64,000 bases of DNA, taken from the NCBI RefSeq assembly GCF_014643635.1, contig NZ_BMJV01000007.1, positions 1 through 64,000 on the forward strand. Direction: 5' to 3'. Within the stretch, counting starts at the first letter, position 1, and every line of letters begins with the position of its first letter. The position numbers were made by a program, and so were the translations under genes. Shown in pieces: positions 1 to 7,914 of this stretch. The notes below the pieces were generated by a model. The model saw only the letters and a program-made list of their open reading frames with translations, did no database searches and was not told where the DNA came from. This stretch comes from Salipiger pallidus. GTDB lineage: Bacteria; Pseudomonadota; Alphaproteobacteria; Rhodobacterales; Rhodobacteraceae.

Positions 1-105
1 GTACTTGGTGATCGCGGCGGTCAGCGTGGTCTTGCCGTGGTCCACGTGGCCGATCGTGCCGATGTTGCAGTGCGGTTTGGACCGCTCGAACTTTTCCTTT
101 GCCAT
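1..105 (-). CDS. tuf: Elongation factor Tu, N-terminal fragment (cut by window edge)
   Basis: The first 35 codons of EF-Tu, the GTPase that delivers aminoacyl-tRNA to the ribosome, read leftward out of the window. The translation begins [20 protein letters not shown] and continues into the G1 loop [10 protein letters not shown], which is diagnostic. The ATG lies at 105-103. The rest of the gene lies outside the window, so copy number and neighbours cannot be judged. The roughly 130 bases between it and the lipoprotein gene on the same strand should hold its leader, but I see no convincing promoter hexamers there. Confidence 0.97.
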   Translation of the reverse strand, partial: MAKEKFERSKPHCNIGTIGHVDHGKTTLTAAITKY

Positions 106-238
106 CTTCTAAAGACGCCTCGCCTTTTGAGGGGCCGAAAGTGACCCGGTTTCGCATCGCGGGCCGTTTATTGACTTGCAACGGGAAAATCAAGCGCCTG
201 ATGCACTTCGCGGGGTCACCAAACACAGGAATCGACAT

Positions 239-859
239 TCAGGTGTCGTTCACGTCCTCGTCAGAAGGGGCTTCAGCCGAATCATCGGCGTCCGCGGCCA
301 CCGGTCTGCCGGCGTCCGGGCCACCGAACCAGCCCTCCTTGCGCTGCTGGCGGCGCATCCATTTCTCGATCTGCAGGGCGACATTGGCCGACAGGTTGCG
401 CATCTGCTCTTCGCTGGACTGGGTCAGGCCCGACCCCACCGCCGTCTCCGCCGAGAAGCTTTCCATGGCGGTGATCTGCTCAGGCTCGGGGTTGAGCTTG
501 GATTGCGTCGTGTCATCCCAGGCGGTGACGTTGACGATCAGCGCCGACTTGGGGCTGAAGATCAGCGGCACGCCGGGCTGCGCAAGCACGTAGCCTTCGA
601 TGCTGACACCGAGGTGGTAAAACTTCTCGCCCTCATGGCGGCGGAACCGCTCTTCGAGAGCGCCGTCCACCGAGGCGATCCAGTCCTCGGTCGACGCTTC
701 GCGCGACACCGGGCCCTTTACGATGTTGGGGGCGACGACGATCGCGTGGCCCAGCTTGAAATCACCGATCGGCTCTGCCGGCTTGTCGAGATCGGACTGG
801 CCATTGGCACAGGCCCCGAGCGCGAGGGCAAGCAGGGCGGCAGAAGCGAGGCGAAACAT
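239..859 (-). CDS. Hypothetical lipoprotein (206 aa)
   Basis: A predicted lipoprotein of unknown function. The start at 859 is chosen because it is preceded by a GGGAGG-type ribosome binding site and gives a clean lipoprotein signal (MFRLASAALLALALGAC, lipobox Cys17). The longer frame upstream has no such logic. The mature part is soluble and mixed alpha/beta in appearance, with a C-terminal tail rich in Asp, Glu and Ala after a basic WMRRQQRKEG segment. I recognise no named family. It probably sits in the periplasm, anchored by lipid. It lies upstream of tuf on the same strand and divergent from the next lipoprotein gene. Confidence 0.75.
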   Translation of the reverse strand: MFRLASAALLALALGACANGQSDLDKPAEPIGDFKLGHAIVVAPNIVKGPVSREASTEDWIASVDGALEERFRRHEGEKFYHLGVSIEGYVLAQPGVPLIFSPKSALIVNVTAWDDTTQSKLNPEPEQITAMESFSAETAVGSGLTQSSEEQMRNLSANVALQIEKWMRRQQRKEGWFGGPDAGRPVAADADDSAEAPSDEDVNDT

Positions 860-1033
860 GGACCCTCCCGGGGGGAAATACGGCGACCCGAGAGGCATAG
901 CGCAGCAAGGCTCCGCGCGCAATTGCAGCAACCATGCAACGCAGGGGCAGACGTGTTCACCGCGCTCTTGCCCTTGGACGCGCGGACGTCATCATCTGCG
1001 CCACATCACCTTCCCGACAGAGACGGACCGACC

Positions 1034-1621
1034 TTGCAACCCCAGCCGATCCCGAAGACGCCGCTCCCGAAGACCGCCGCCCTTCTTGCCTCCGCCCTTC
1101 TGCTCGCCGCCTGCGCGACGCCGCGCCCCGAGGACCTGCCCCGTCCAACCGGTGCGGACGTGGCCGAACTGGCCGCGGCGATCCGCGCCCTTGGCCCGGA
1201 GGTGGACGAGGCCGAGGCTCTGCGTGCCGCGCAGATCGCATACGAGTATCCGCTGCAGCTGGCAGTGGAATACGAGATCGAGGATCCGCCCTACATTCAC
1301 AACATCAAGGTCAACAACGGCACCAAGCCGCGCGGCCTATGCTACCAGTGGGCGGACGATCTCGAGGCGCGGCTGCGCATGGAGGGGTTCGACACGCTCG
1401 ACCTGCACCGCGCCATTGCAAATTCGGAAAACGCCTGGCGGATCGAGCACAGCACCGTCATCGTCAGCGCCCCCGGCGACGACATGTACGACGGCATCGT
1501 GCTCGACCCGTGGCGCTGGGGCGGGGAGCTCTACTGGGGCGCCACGGTCGATGACCACGAGTACCCCTGGCTGCCGCGGCAGGAGGTGTTCCGGCGCAAG
1601 CGCGAACGCTCGGTCCAGTAA
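1034..1621 (+). CDS. Lipoprotein with putative transglutaminase-like Cys-His-Asp triad
   Basis: A 195-residue lipoprotein in which TTG at 1034 is the most plausible start, because a signal peptide ending in LLAAC (Cys27) follows directly. In-frame extension upstream gives unlikely sequence. No clear ribosome binding site precedes it, so the start is uncertain. The mature domain has conserved-looking blocks GLCYQWADDL (Cys103), IEHSTVIV (His139) and IVLDPWRWGG (Asp158). That order and spacing resemble the Cys-His-Asp triad of transglutaminase-like or NlpC-like thiol enzymes. This is inference from motif layout, not a family match. It would act in the periplasm. Confidence 0.7.
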   Translation: MQPQPIPKTPLPKTAALLASALLLAACATPRPEDLPRPTGADVAELAAAIRALGPEVDEAEALRAAQIAYEYPLQLAVEYEIEDPPYIHNIKVNNGTKPRGLCYQWADDLEARLRMEGFDTLDLHRAIANSENAWRIEHSTVIVSAPGDDMYDGIVLDPWRWGGELYWGATVDDHEYPWLPRQEVFRRKRERSVQ

Positions 1622-1636
1622 CCCCCTGCCGGCTTA

Positions 1637-2044
1637 TCAGCGCAGGACGTGCACCGCGCAGGTTGCGTGGCGCACCACCTGCGCGGCGGTGGACCCAATC
1701 AGCATGTCAGCCATGCCCGGGCGATGCGAGGCGATGACGATCAGGTCGCTGCCCTTGGCCTCGGCGTAGTCGAGGATGGTACGCCCGGAATGCCCATCGA
1801 CCAGCACGGCCCGCGCGCCCGGCACCCCGGCGGCAAGCGCATCGAGGTCCGCCTGCATGGTCTTGCGTTGCTCGGCGACATGGTCGGGCGGGACATAAGC
1901 CATGACGTAGCCAGGGATCTGCTCCACCACATGCAGCAGGGTGATGGCGGCATCCTGTGCGGCCAGCCCTTGCGCCACCGCGATGGCGGCTTTCGCCTTG
2001 TCTTCGTTGTCGAATGCGACGGGAACGAGAATGTTGCGATACAT
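1637..2044 (-). CDS. Universal stress protein, UspA family
   Basis: A 135-residue single-domain universal stress protein. It opens with MYRNILVPVAFD and has the nucleotide-binding end region typical of the ATP-binding subclass: SDLIVIASHRPG followed by LIGSTAAQVVRHA. The start at 2044 is preceded by AAAGGAGG at good spacing, so a nine-codon longer reading is rejected. Usp proteins bind ATP and accumulate under starvation or oxygen limitation, with the exact role varying by member. A sequence matching an FNR-type operator lies about 60 bases upstream, which fits induction under low oxygen. Confidence 0.93.
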   Translation of the reverse strand: MYRNILVPVAFDNEDKAKAAIAVAQGLAAQDAAITLLHVVEQIPGYVMAYVPPDHVAEQRKTMQADLDALAAGVPGARAVLVDGHSGRTILDYAEAKGSDLIVIASHRPGMADMLIGSTAAQVVRHATCAVHVLR

Positions 2045-2072
2045 GGTCCGCCTCCTTTGCGTCTCGGTCACG

Positions 2073-2114
2073 GTATAAACCTACCCCAAAGGATAAGACT
2101 TTGATCCATATCAC
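2073..2114 (-). promoter_or_regulatory. FNR/FnrL-type operator and -10 element for usp
   Basis: TTGATCCATATCAC at 2101-2114 matches the FNR consensus TTGAT-N4-ATCAA at nine of ten positions. On the leftward strand a TTATAC hexamer lies at 2078-2073. A start point about seven bases beyond it would place the operator centre near -41.5, the class II activation geometry. The operator and hexamer are seen directly. Use by an FNR-family protein is inferred. Confidence 0.6.
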
Positions 2115-2159
2115 CCGGGCCCAGCCTAGCTTCGGGCACCTTTAGGCCACAATCTGCCA

Positions 2160-2174
2160 TTAAACCGTTTTTAC
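2160..2174. promoter_or_regulatory. CtrA-like half-site pair upstream of response regulator
   Basis: TTAA-N7-TTAC at 2160-2174 resembles the CtrA box TTAA-N7-TTAA with one mismatch. It lies about 160 bases before the regulator gene that starts at 2336. The distance is long and the motif is short, so this is only suggestive. Confidence 0.3.
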
Positions 2175-2335
2175 GCCGCAGAAAGCGCGACCCCTTACAA
2201 ACCTGCCCCATTAGGGCACCGCATGGCCGACTCGGCCCTGCTCGGTGTCGGCAGACGGAAAAGGAATTCGGGCACTGCGGACGCACTCGCGCCGCCGGTC
2301 CATCCACACGAAGACCAACGAGCGAGGAGCGAGCC

Positions 2336-3055
2336 ATGCGTTACCTGATTGCCGAAACCAGCTGGAAGCTGGTGAGCCTGTCCAAGGCCATCGCCGATAC
2401 CGGCACCCTTGTCACCCGCTGCGAAGGGACCGAGGACGTGGAAGATTACCACAAGATCGGCGCCCATGACGGCCTGATCGTGGATGCCGCGTTCATCGGA
2501 CGCTCTACGTCGCTGTCGCGGCTGCGCGATCTGGCCCCGAACAAGCCGATCTGCGTTCTCGCCCGCAAGGCGACGCCGCAGCAGATCGCCAAGTGGCTGA
2601 TGTCTGGCGCCGACACGGTCATCGACGAGGCCGCCCCCCTGCCCGAGATCATCGCCCGCATCGGCGCCGTGGCCCGCCGGACCTACCATGTGCCCCAGCC
2701 GGTACTGCACTGCGGTCCGCTGCGGCTCGACCTCGAAGCGCGGCGGGTGCACCTCGGGGACGTGACCCTTTCACTGTCGCCGAAGCTCTACGAGATAATC
2801 GAGTTCCTTGCACTGAGGGCAGGTGCGCTTGCCTCGCGCGAAGAGCTTCTGAACCACGTCTATGGATTCGAGAACGAACCGGCCCCGCGGGTCTTCGACG
2901 TTTACATGTGCAACCTGCGCAACCACCTGTCGCCGGTGTCGGACGTGCTCGGCATCGAGACGGTGCGCGGCTCCGGCTACCGGCTCGAGGTCAGTGAAGG
3001 ACGTGTCGCCGCGCGCAGCGGCAAAGGCGCAATGGCAGCCTACCGCGCGGCCTGA
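2336..3055 (+). CDS. CtrA/FtcR-like winged-helix regulator with degenerate receiver domain
   Basis: A 239-residue OmpR-class regulator. Residues 1-120 form a receiver-like domain. Asp50 lies where CtrA has its phosphoacceptor, but the acidic pair is reduced to one residue (AET near position 7), the Ser/Thr switch position is Ala (VLARKA), and the conserved Lys is replaced (VIDEAAPL). Residues about 125-225 form a winged helix with the pattern FDVYMCNLRNHL and VRGSGYRLEV, close to CtrA-type DNA-binding domains. The IVDAAFIG block also recalls the flagellar regulator FtcR. It probably acts without normal phosphorelay. A GGAG ribosome binding site precedes ATG at 2336. No sensor kinase is adjacent. 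Confidence 0.82.
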   Translation: MRYLIAETSWKLVSLSKAIADTGTLVTRCEGTEDVEDYHKIGAHDGLIVDAAFIGRSTSLSRLRDLAPNKPICVLARKATPQQIAKWLMSGADTVIDEAAPLPEIIARIGAVARRTYHVPQPVLHCGPLRLDLEARRVHLGDVTLSLSPKLYEIIEFLALRAGALASREELLNHVYGFENEPAPRVFDVYMCNLRNHLSPVSDVLGIETVRGSGYRLEVSEGRVAARSGKGAMAAYRAA

Positions 3056-3062
3056 CCACACC

Positions 3063-3083
3063 GGGCCGGCGGCCTGCCGGCCC
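3063..3083. terminator. GC-rich hairpin downstream of the regulator
   Basis: GGGCCGGC at 3063-3070 is exactly complementary to GCCGGCCC at 3076-3083, with a five-base loop, eight bases after the regulator stop codon. There is no following T-run, so intrinsic termination would be weak. Confidence 0.4.
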
Positions 3084-3251
3084 TCCCGTGATCTGACATG
3101 TCCTGAACATCGGCGTCGGGGCGCGGCGGCCAAGACCGGCGCAGCCGAGCCCGGCAAACCGGAGGTGTCTCCGCAAGCCCGAGCAACGACGATCTGTCCG
3201 GCAATGACCGTCCAATCCGGTGGTCAGACCGCCCGGCCCGTCGTGCCCGCC

Positions 3252-3581
3252 TCACCCGTTGCGGGGATACACGCCTGCCACATCGTACATCACCGGCTCG
3301 AAGCTTTTGCAGAGCTCGTGGATGTGCCGGTTGCGCTGGCGCATCTCGTCGCTGCGCAACATGGCCTGAAAATCCTCGCGGCGGGTCCACTGCGAATAGT
3401 TGGCGATGCGCGTCTGCGCGTCGTTCACATGCAGCCCCGCCCCGAGGAAGCCGGGCTGTTTCGAGATGAACATCTCGTAGGCGTCACTCAGCGCCTCGAG
3501 CAGATCCTGGCAGGTGCCGGGGGTGGTCTCGAAGGTGGTGAGCACGGTCTGGCAGGTGCTCGGACTGGTGATGGTCGGCAT
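3252..3581 (-). CDS. Antibiotic biosynthesis monooxygenase (ABM) domain protein
   Basis: A 109-residue single-domain protein of the ABM/dimeric alpha-beta barrel fold. Typical features are the repeated QPGFLGAGLHV core, the IANYSQWTRREDF segment and a closing basic tail. Relatives include cofactor-free quinone monooxygenases and haem-degrading enzymes, but the substrate cannot be told here. The start at 3581 has AGGAG just upstream. Longer readings of the frame run antisense through the DUF484 gene and are rejected. It is convergent with the regulator gene and divergent from DUF484. Confidence 0.82.
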   Translation of the reverse strand: MPTITSPSTCQTVLTTFETTPGTCQDLLEALSDAYEMFISKQPGFLGAGLHVNDAQTRIANYSQWTRREDFQAMLRSDEMRQRNRHIHELCKSFEPVMYDVAGVYPRNG

Positions 3582-3803
3582 GCTGATTCTCCTATTCCCC
3601 GCACCAAGTCTGGCATGGCGGCGCGCCCTGCCAAAGCGTCTCCCACGCTGCGCCGCCGCATCGGCAGGGCCGCAATCCCCCCTCGTGGACGGCTCCGGCA
3701 GTTGCGCAACAGGGTGGCGAAACCACGCGAACGGCGTGAAAAATGGGGCGCACTCGCGAAACCCCTCTGCTACGCTTAAGCCAAGGCACAAAAAGAGCAT
3801 GGC

Positions 3804-4517
3804 ATGAGCAGCAGCATTTCCCCGACGATCGACGAGACCCTTCGCGAAGAGATCATCCTGCGCCCGGACATGATCCTGGACGACCGCGACCTGATGCAGG
3901 CGCTCATCGCGGCCAACGAGCGCGCCATGGGCGGCAACATCGTGGACCTGCGCGGCATCGCCATGGAACGGCTCGAGGCACGGCTCGACCGGCTCGAGGA
4001 CACCCACCGCAGCGTCATCGCCGCCGCCTACGAGAACCTTGCCGGCACCAATCAGATCCATCGCGCGGTACTGCGCATGCTCGACCCGGTGGCGTTCGAG
4101 CCCTTCCTGCACGATCTTGCCGGAGAGGTTGCGCAGATCCTGCGGGTCAATTGCGTGCGGCTGGTGCTCGAGTCGTCCCAGAACGACAACGACCCGGCGA
4201 TCCGCCGTCTCGGGGACGTGCTGTCGGTGGCAGAGCCGGGCTTTATCGAAGACTACCTCTCGGACGGACGCGGAGCGCCCCTGCGCGCGGTCACCTTGCG
4301 CCAGCTGTCCGAGGGCGCGCCCGAGCTTTTCGGTGACAAGGCCCAGTCGATGCGCTCCGAGGCCTGCCTCAAGCTTGATTTCGGTCCCGGCCGCCTGCCC
4401 GGCCTGCTGATCCTCGGATCCGAGGACCCGCACATGTTCACGCCGCAGCAAGGCACCGACCTGCTGGCCTTCTTCGCGGGGGTGTTCGAACGCGCCATGC
4501 GGCGCTGGCTGCAATGA
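3804..4517 (+). CDS. DUF484 family protein
   Basis: A 237-residue DUF484 protein with an N-terminal helical segment (LREEIILRPDMILDDRDLM), a coiled region (ERLEARLDRLEDTH) and a GAF-like C-terminal domain ending near a predicted LLILGSEDP strand. Its four-base ATGA overlap with xerC is the usual arrangement in proteobacteria and implies translational coupling. The molecular function of the family is not established. Conserved linkage suggests a role connected with XerC or chromosome processing. The start is supported by position and family length rather than by a strong ribosome binding site. Confidence 0.9.
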   Translation: MSSSISPTIDETLREEIILRPDMILDDRDLMQALIAANERAMGGNIVDLRGIAMERLEARLDRLEDTHRSVIAAAYENLAGTNQIHRAVLRMLDPVAFEPFLHDLAGEVAQILRVNCVRLVLESSQNDNDPAIRRLGDVLSVAEPGFIEDYLSDGRGAPLRAVTLRQLSEGAPELFGDKAQSMRSEACLKLDFGPGRLPGLLILGSEDPHMFTPQQGTDLLAFFAGVFERAMRRWLQ

Positions 4518-5440
4518 GCCTCGAGATCTCTCCGGCGGCGCGCGACGCTCTGGAGAGCTGGCTGACCGGCTCTCGTGCCCTTCGGGGCATGGCCGAGAAC
4601 ACGCTGACCGCCTACCGCACGGACGTGGTGGAATTCATCGCCTTCCTGACCGCGCATCACGCCGAACCGCAGGGCCTGAGCCCGCTGGCGCGGGTGACCA
4701 CTCCAGACATGCGGGCTTTCATGGCCCACCTCCGGGGAGGCGGCGCCGCGCCTCGGTCGATGGCGCGCAAGCTGTCGGCGGTGAAAAGCTTCTACCGCTG
4801 GCTGGCGGAACGCGAAGGGTTCGAACCCACGGCGGTGCTGCTGGCCCGAGCGCCGAAATTCCAGAAAAAGCTCCCCCGACCGCTAGCCGAAGATGCGGCG
4901 AGGGCGATGATCGACACGGTCAGCCTGCAGGCGCGGGACGGCTGGATCGGCGCGCGGGATGCGGCGGTGGTGACGCTGCTTTATGGCTGCGGCCTGCGGA
5001 TTTCCGAGGCGCTGGGCCTCACGGGGCGCGACTGGCCCATGGGTGAAAGCCTGCGCATCGTCGGCAAGGGCGACAAGGAACGTATCGTGCCGGTGCTGCC
5101 CGTGGCGCGCCAGGCGGTTGGCGCATACCTCGACCTCTGCCCTTGGCCCGCCGAGCCGGACAGCCCGCTGTTCCGGGGCAAGCGTGGCGGGGCGCTGAAT
5201 CCACGGCTGATTCAGAAAGTGACCGAACAGGCGCGCATGCAGCTTGGCCTGCCCGCCACGGCAACGCCCCACGCCATGCGTCACAGCTTTGCCACGCACC
5301 TGTTGTCGGCGGGCGGCGACCTGCGATCCATCCAGGAGCTGCTGGGACATGCCTCGCTTTCGACGACGCAGGCCTATACCTCGGTGGACGAGGTGCACCT
5401 TATGAAGGTTTACGAGGCCACCCACCCCAAGGCCGGCTGA
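4514..5440 (+). CDS. xerC: Site-specific tyrosine recombinase XerC
   Basis: A 308-residue tyrosine recombinase that with XerD resolves chromosome dimers at dif during division. An N-terminal SAM-like DNA-binding domain (residues 10-105) precedes the catalytic domain. The catalytic set is visible: Arg162 in CGLRISE, Lys185 in VGKGDKER, His253 and Arg256 in HAMRHSFATH, His279 in LGHASLSTT and nucleophile Tyr288. Length is normal. Its start overlaps the DUF484 stop. XerC and XerD are hard to separate by eye, and the DUF484 linkage favours XerC. Confidence 0.93.
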   Translation: MSLEISPAARDALESWLTGSRALRGMAENTLTAYRTDVVEFIAFLTAHHAEPQGLSPLARVTTPDMRAFMAHLRGGGAAPRSMARKLSAVKSFYRWLAEREGFEPTAVLLARAPKFQKKLPRPLAEDAARAMIDTVSLQARDGWIGARDAAVVTLLYGCGLRISEALGLTGRDWPMGESLRIVGKGDKERIVPVLPVARQAVGAYLDLCPWPAEPDSPLFRGKRGGALNPRLIQKVTEQARMQLGLPATATPHAMRHSFATHLLSAGGDLRSIQELLGHASLSTTQAYTSVDEVHLMKVYEATHPKAG

Positions 5441-5468
5441 CGGAGCCCCTCCTCCCTGCGGGTGAGGC

Positions 5469-5492
5469 GCAAATCTTTTCGAAAAGATTTGC
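5469..5492. repeat. 24-bp perfect palindrome in the xerC-GST spacer
   Basis: A perfect twofold palindrome with half-site GCAAATCTTTTC followed directly by its reverse complement, centred on CG. It lies 28 bases after xerC and 97 before the GST gene. It is AT-rich inside GC-rich DNA. It could be an operator, a cruciform-forming terminator without a T-run, or a copy of a dispersed intergenic repeat. I saw no second copy in the window. Confidence 0.75.
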
Positions 5493-5588
5493 AGGCAAGG
5501 GTCTGCGGGCATACCTGTGTCCAACATTTCGCGCCCGCCCCCGACGGCCCGCGCGACAGGATATGCATGACCAGAAAGGCTGCCACCC

Positions 5589-6188
5589 ATGAAACTGCTG
5601 AAATCCGGCGCGTCCCCCTTCTTCCGCAAGGTCATGGTCACGCTGCACGAAACCGGCCAGCTTCAGGACGTGGAGCTGGTGGAGGTCAAGAACTCCGCCC
5701 TTGCGCCCGATGCCACCGTGGCCGCCGCCAACCCGGCAGGCAAGATCCCCACGCTCGTGCGGCCTGACGGCCCTGCTATCTATGACAGCCGGGTGATCTG
5801 CCGCTATCTCGACCACCGCGCGCAGGCCGGTCTTTATCCCGACAGCCGCCTGTGGGACGTGCTGACCCTCGAGGCGTCCGCCGACGCCCTGCTCGAGGCT
5901 GCCGTGCTCATGACCTACGAGCGCCGCTTGCGCCCCGAGCACATGGTGTTCGAAGACTGGATCGAGGCGCAGTGGACCAAGGTCGACCGCATCCTCGACA
6001 CGGTGAACGCCCGCTGGCTGAGTCACCTGCATGGCCCCCTCGACATGAGCCACATCGGCATCGCCTGCGGTCTGGCCTACCTCGACTTCCGCCATGACGA
6101 CCGCCAGTGGCGCCGGGGCCGCGATGGGCTTGCCACTTGGTTCAAGACCTTCGCGCAGCGCGAGTCGATGACCGCCACCGCGCCCTGA
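5589..6188 (+). CDS. Glutathione S-transferase family protein
   Basis: A 199-residue GST-fold protein. The thioredoxin-like N-terminal domain carries SPFFRKVMVTLHE, with Ser9 at the usual active-site position. It also has the NPAGKIPTLV cis-Pro loop and the YDSRVICRYLD motif that binds the gamma-glutamyl group. The all-helical C-terminal domain runs from about residue 85. GSTs conjugate or reduce electrophiles with glutathione, and the substrate is not deducible. AAAGG precedes ATG at moderate distance. It stands alone between the palindrome and psd. Confidence 0.92.
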   Translation: MKLLKSGASPFFRKVMVTLHETGQLQDVELVEVKNSALAPDATVAAANPAGKIPTLVRPDGPAIYDSRVICRYLDHRAQAGLYPDSRLWDVLTLEASADALLEAAVLMTYERRLRPEHMVFEDWIEAQWTKVDRILDTVNARWLSHLHGPLDMSHIGIACGLAYLDFRHDDRQWRRGRDGLATWFKTFAQRESMTATAP

Positions 6189-6269
6189 CACCTTTCCCGG
6201 GCTTGCCATGGCAGGCCCGCCTGCCCTACCCCGCCCCAAACAACGATCTAACCCGAGAGGACGCCACAG

Positions 6270-6953
6270 ATGCGGATGCGCGACACTTTCATCAAGCCGA
6301 TGCACCCCGAGGGGCGCAAGTTCGTCGCGATCTTCGCGGCCATCACCCTTGTCCTGTTCCTGATCTGGGAACCGCTGGGCTGGATCGGCGTAGGCCTCAC
6401 GGTCTGGTGCTATTACTTCTTCCGCGATCCCGACCGGGTCACCCCCACCCGTCCCGGCCTCGTTATCAGCCCCGCCGACGGCATGGTGTCGCTGATCGAG
6501 CCCGCCGTGCCTCCGGCCGAACTTGGGATGGGGCCGCAGCCGCTGACGCGGGTGTCGGTATTCATGTCGGTGTTCAACTGCCACGTGAACCGCTCTCCGG
6601 TCGCGGGCGAGGTGCTGAACATCGCTTACCGCCCGGGCAAGTTTCTCAACGCCTCGCTCGACAAGGCCTCCGAGGACAATGAGCGCAACGCCCTGCGCAT
6701 CCGGCTCGAGGATGGGCGCGAGATCGCCGTGGTGCAGATCGCCGGCCTCGTGGCGCGGCGCATCATGTGGTGGAAAAAGGACGGCGACTGGCTTGCCCGC
6801 GGCGAACGCTTCGGCCTGATCCGCTTTGGCTCGCGGCTCGATGTCTACCTGCCCGAGGGCGTCGCCCCGCTGGTCGAAATCGGCCAGACCATGGTCGCCG
6901 GTGAAACCGTGCTTGCCGACCTCGGCGTTGCGGAGGTCACCGATGGCAGCTGA
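6270..6953 (+). CDS. psd: Phosphatidylserine decarboxylase proenzyme, short type
   Basis: A 227-residue proenzyme that decarboxylates phosphatidylserine to phosphatidylethanolamine at the inner membrane. N-terminal hydrophobic segments ([20 protein letters not shown], residues 18-37) anchor it. The self-cleavage site is Gly187-Ser188 in LIRFGSRLD, where Ser becomes the pyruvoyl group. The [11 protein letters not shown] block is typical of the short alphaproteobacterial form. Its last 11 bases overlap pssA, which makes its substrate. The pair forms one phospholipid operon. Confidence 0.95.
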   Translation: MRMRDTFIKPMHPEGRKFVAIFAAITLVLFLIWEPLGWIGVGLTVWCYYFFRDPDRVTPTRPGLVISPADGMVSLIEPAVPPAELGMGPQPLTRVSVFMSVFNCHVNRSPVAGEVLNIAYRPGKFLNASLDKASEDNERNALRIRLEDGREIAVVQIAGLVARRIMWWKKDGDWLARGERFGLIRFGSRLDVYLPEGVAPLVEIGQTMVAGETVLADLGVAEVTDGS

Positions 6954-7797
6954 TCCCGAGACCCCGGGCACCGATCGGGACGCCGCAGCGGGCGCCGGCA
7001 GCCCCGCGACAGGCGCTCACGAAACGGCCACCCCCGATCCCAAACCCGCCCAGCCCAAGGCGAACGAAAAGCTGACCCTCATCCAGCTTCTGCCCAACAT
7101 GCTGACCGTGGTGGCGATCTGCGCAGGCCTCACAGCGATCCGCTACGGGCTTCAGGGCAGCTACGAGATCGCCGTGCAACTTATCCTGCTTGCCGCCGTG
7201 CTCGATGGCATGGACGGACGGCTGGCGCGCGCGCTCAAGTCCGAAAGCGGCATGGGGGCCGAGCTCGACAGTCTCGCGGATTTCCTCAACTTCGGGGTGG
7301 CGCCGGGCTTCCTGCTCTACACATGGGCGCTCGAGGACAGCCGCTCCTTCGGCTGGCTCGCGGTGCTGATCTTCGCGGTCTGCGCGGTGGTGCGCCTCGC
7401 GCGGTTCAACGTACAGCGCAAGTCCGAGGACAAGGAACACGACAACGCCTATTTCACCGGCGTGCCGTCGCCCGCCGGGGCAATGCTGGTGATGCTGCCC
7501 ATGGTCCTCAGCTTCGCCTTCGCCACCGGACCGTTCCTGCCAGACCTCGTGATCGTGGTGTGGATGGTGCTCGTGGGGCTGTCGATGATCAGCCGCATCC
7601 CCACCTGGTCGTTCAAGACCACCCGCATCCCGCGCAAGAACGCCAAGTTCTTCCTCGTGGCGGTGGCCTTCGCCCTCGCGGCGGCGGTAAGCTACGCGTG
7701 GATCACCCTTGCGCTGCTCTGCCTGGCCTATATCGCGGCGGTCATTATCATGCTGCCCCGCCGCAAGCTGCCGCTCTCGGGGCGCAAGGACGGCTGA
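6943..7797 (+). CDS. pssA: CDP-diacylglycerol-serine O-phosphatidyltransferase
   Basis: A 284-residue integral membrane enzyme that makes phosphatidylserine from CDP-diacylglycerol and serine, feeding Psd. The CDP-alcohol phosphotransferase signature is present as DGMDGRLAR, followed after eight residues by [10 protein letters not shown] with its two catalytic Asp. About eight hydrophobic segments are seen. ATG at 6943, inside the psd end, is chosen. The N-terminal 40 residues are Ala/Pro/Thr-rich, polar and probably disordered, longer than in many homologues. A terminator follows. Confidence 0.94.
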   Translation: MAADPETPGTDRDAAAGAGSPATGAHETATPDPKPAQPKANEKLTLIQLLPNMLTVVAICAGLTAIRYGLQGSYEIAVQLILLAAVLDGMDGRLARALKSESGMGAELDSLADFLNFGVAPGFLLYTWALEDSRSFGWLAVLIFAVCAVVRLARFNVQRKSEDKEHDNAYFTGVPSPAGAMLVMLPMVLSFAFATGPFLPDLVIVVWMVLVGLSMISRIPTWSFKTTRIPRKNAKFFLVAVAFALAAAVSYAWITLALLCLAYIAAVIIMLPRRKLPLSGRKDG

Positions 7798-7817
7798 GGC
7801 CCGCCATACCGGAATGC

Positions 7818-7852
7818 AAAGGCCGTCCGGAGACCATCCGGGCGGCCTTTTT
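7818..7852 (+). terminator. Rho-independent terminator after pssA
   Basis: A stem GGCCGTCCGG / CCGGGCGGCC with one G-U pair and a short loop is flanked by AAA on the left and a T-run on the right. It lies about 20 bases after the pssA stop. The symmetry also allows it to stop leftward transcription from the decayed cupin gene. Confidence 0.85.
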
Positions 7853-7914
7853 CGTCAGCGCCCTGTCGCCTGAGCCGAGGGAAGGGCGTTCGCCGGCAAC
7901 AGGGCTGGACCCAC

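Noticed and set aside
5469..5492. The palindrome as a chromosomal dif site
   Set aside because: dif has two imperfect 11-bp arms around a six-base core. This is a gapless symmetric palindrome.
5400..6971. A 523-codon minus-strand frame over the GST and psd genes
   Set aside because: Shadow of two well-identified genes. No recognisable domain or ribosome binding site.
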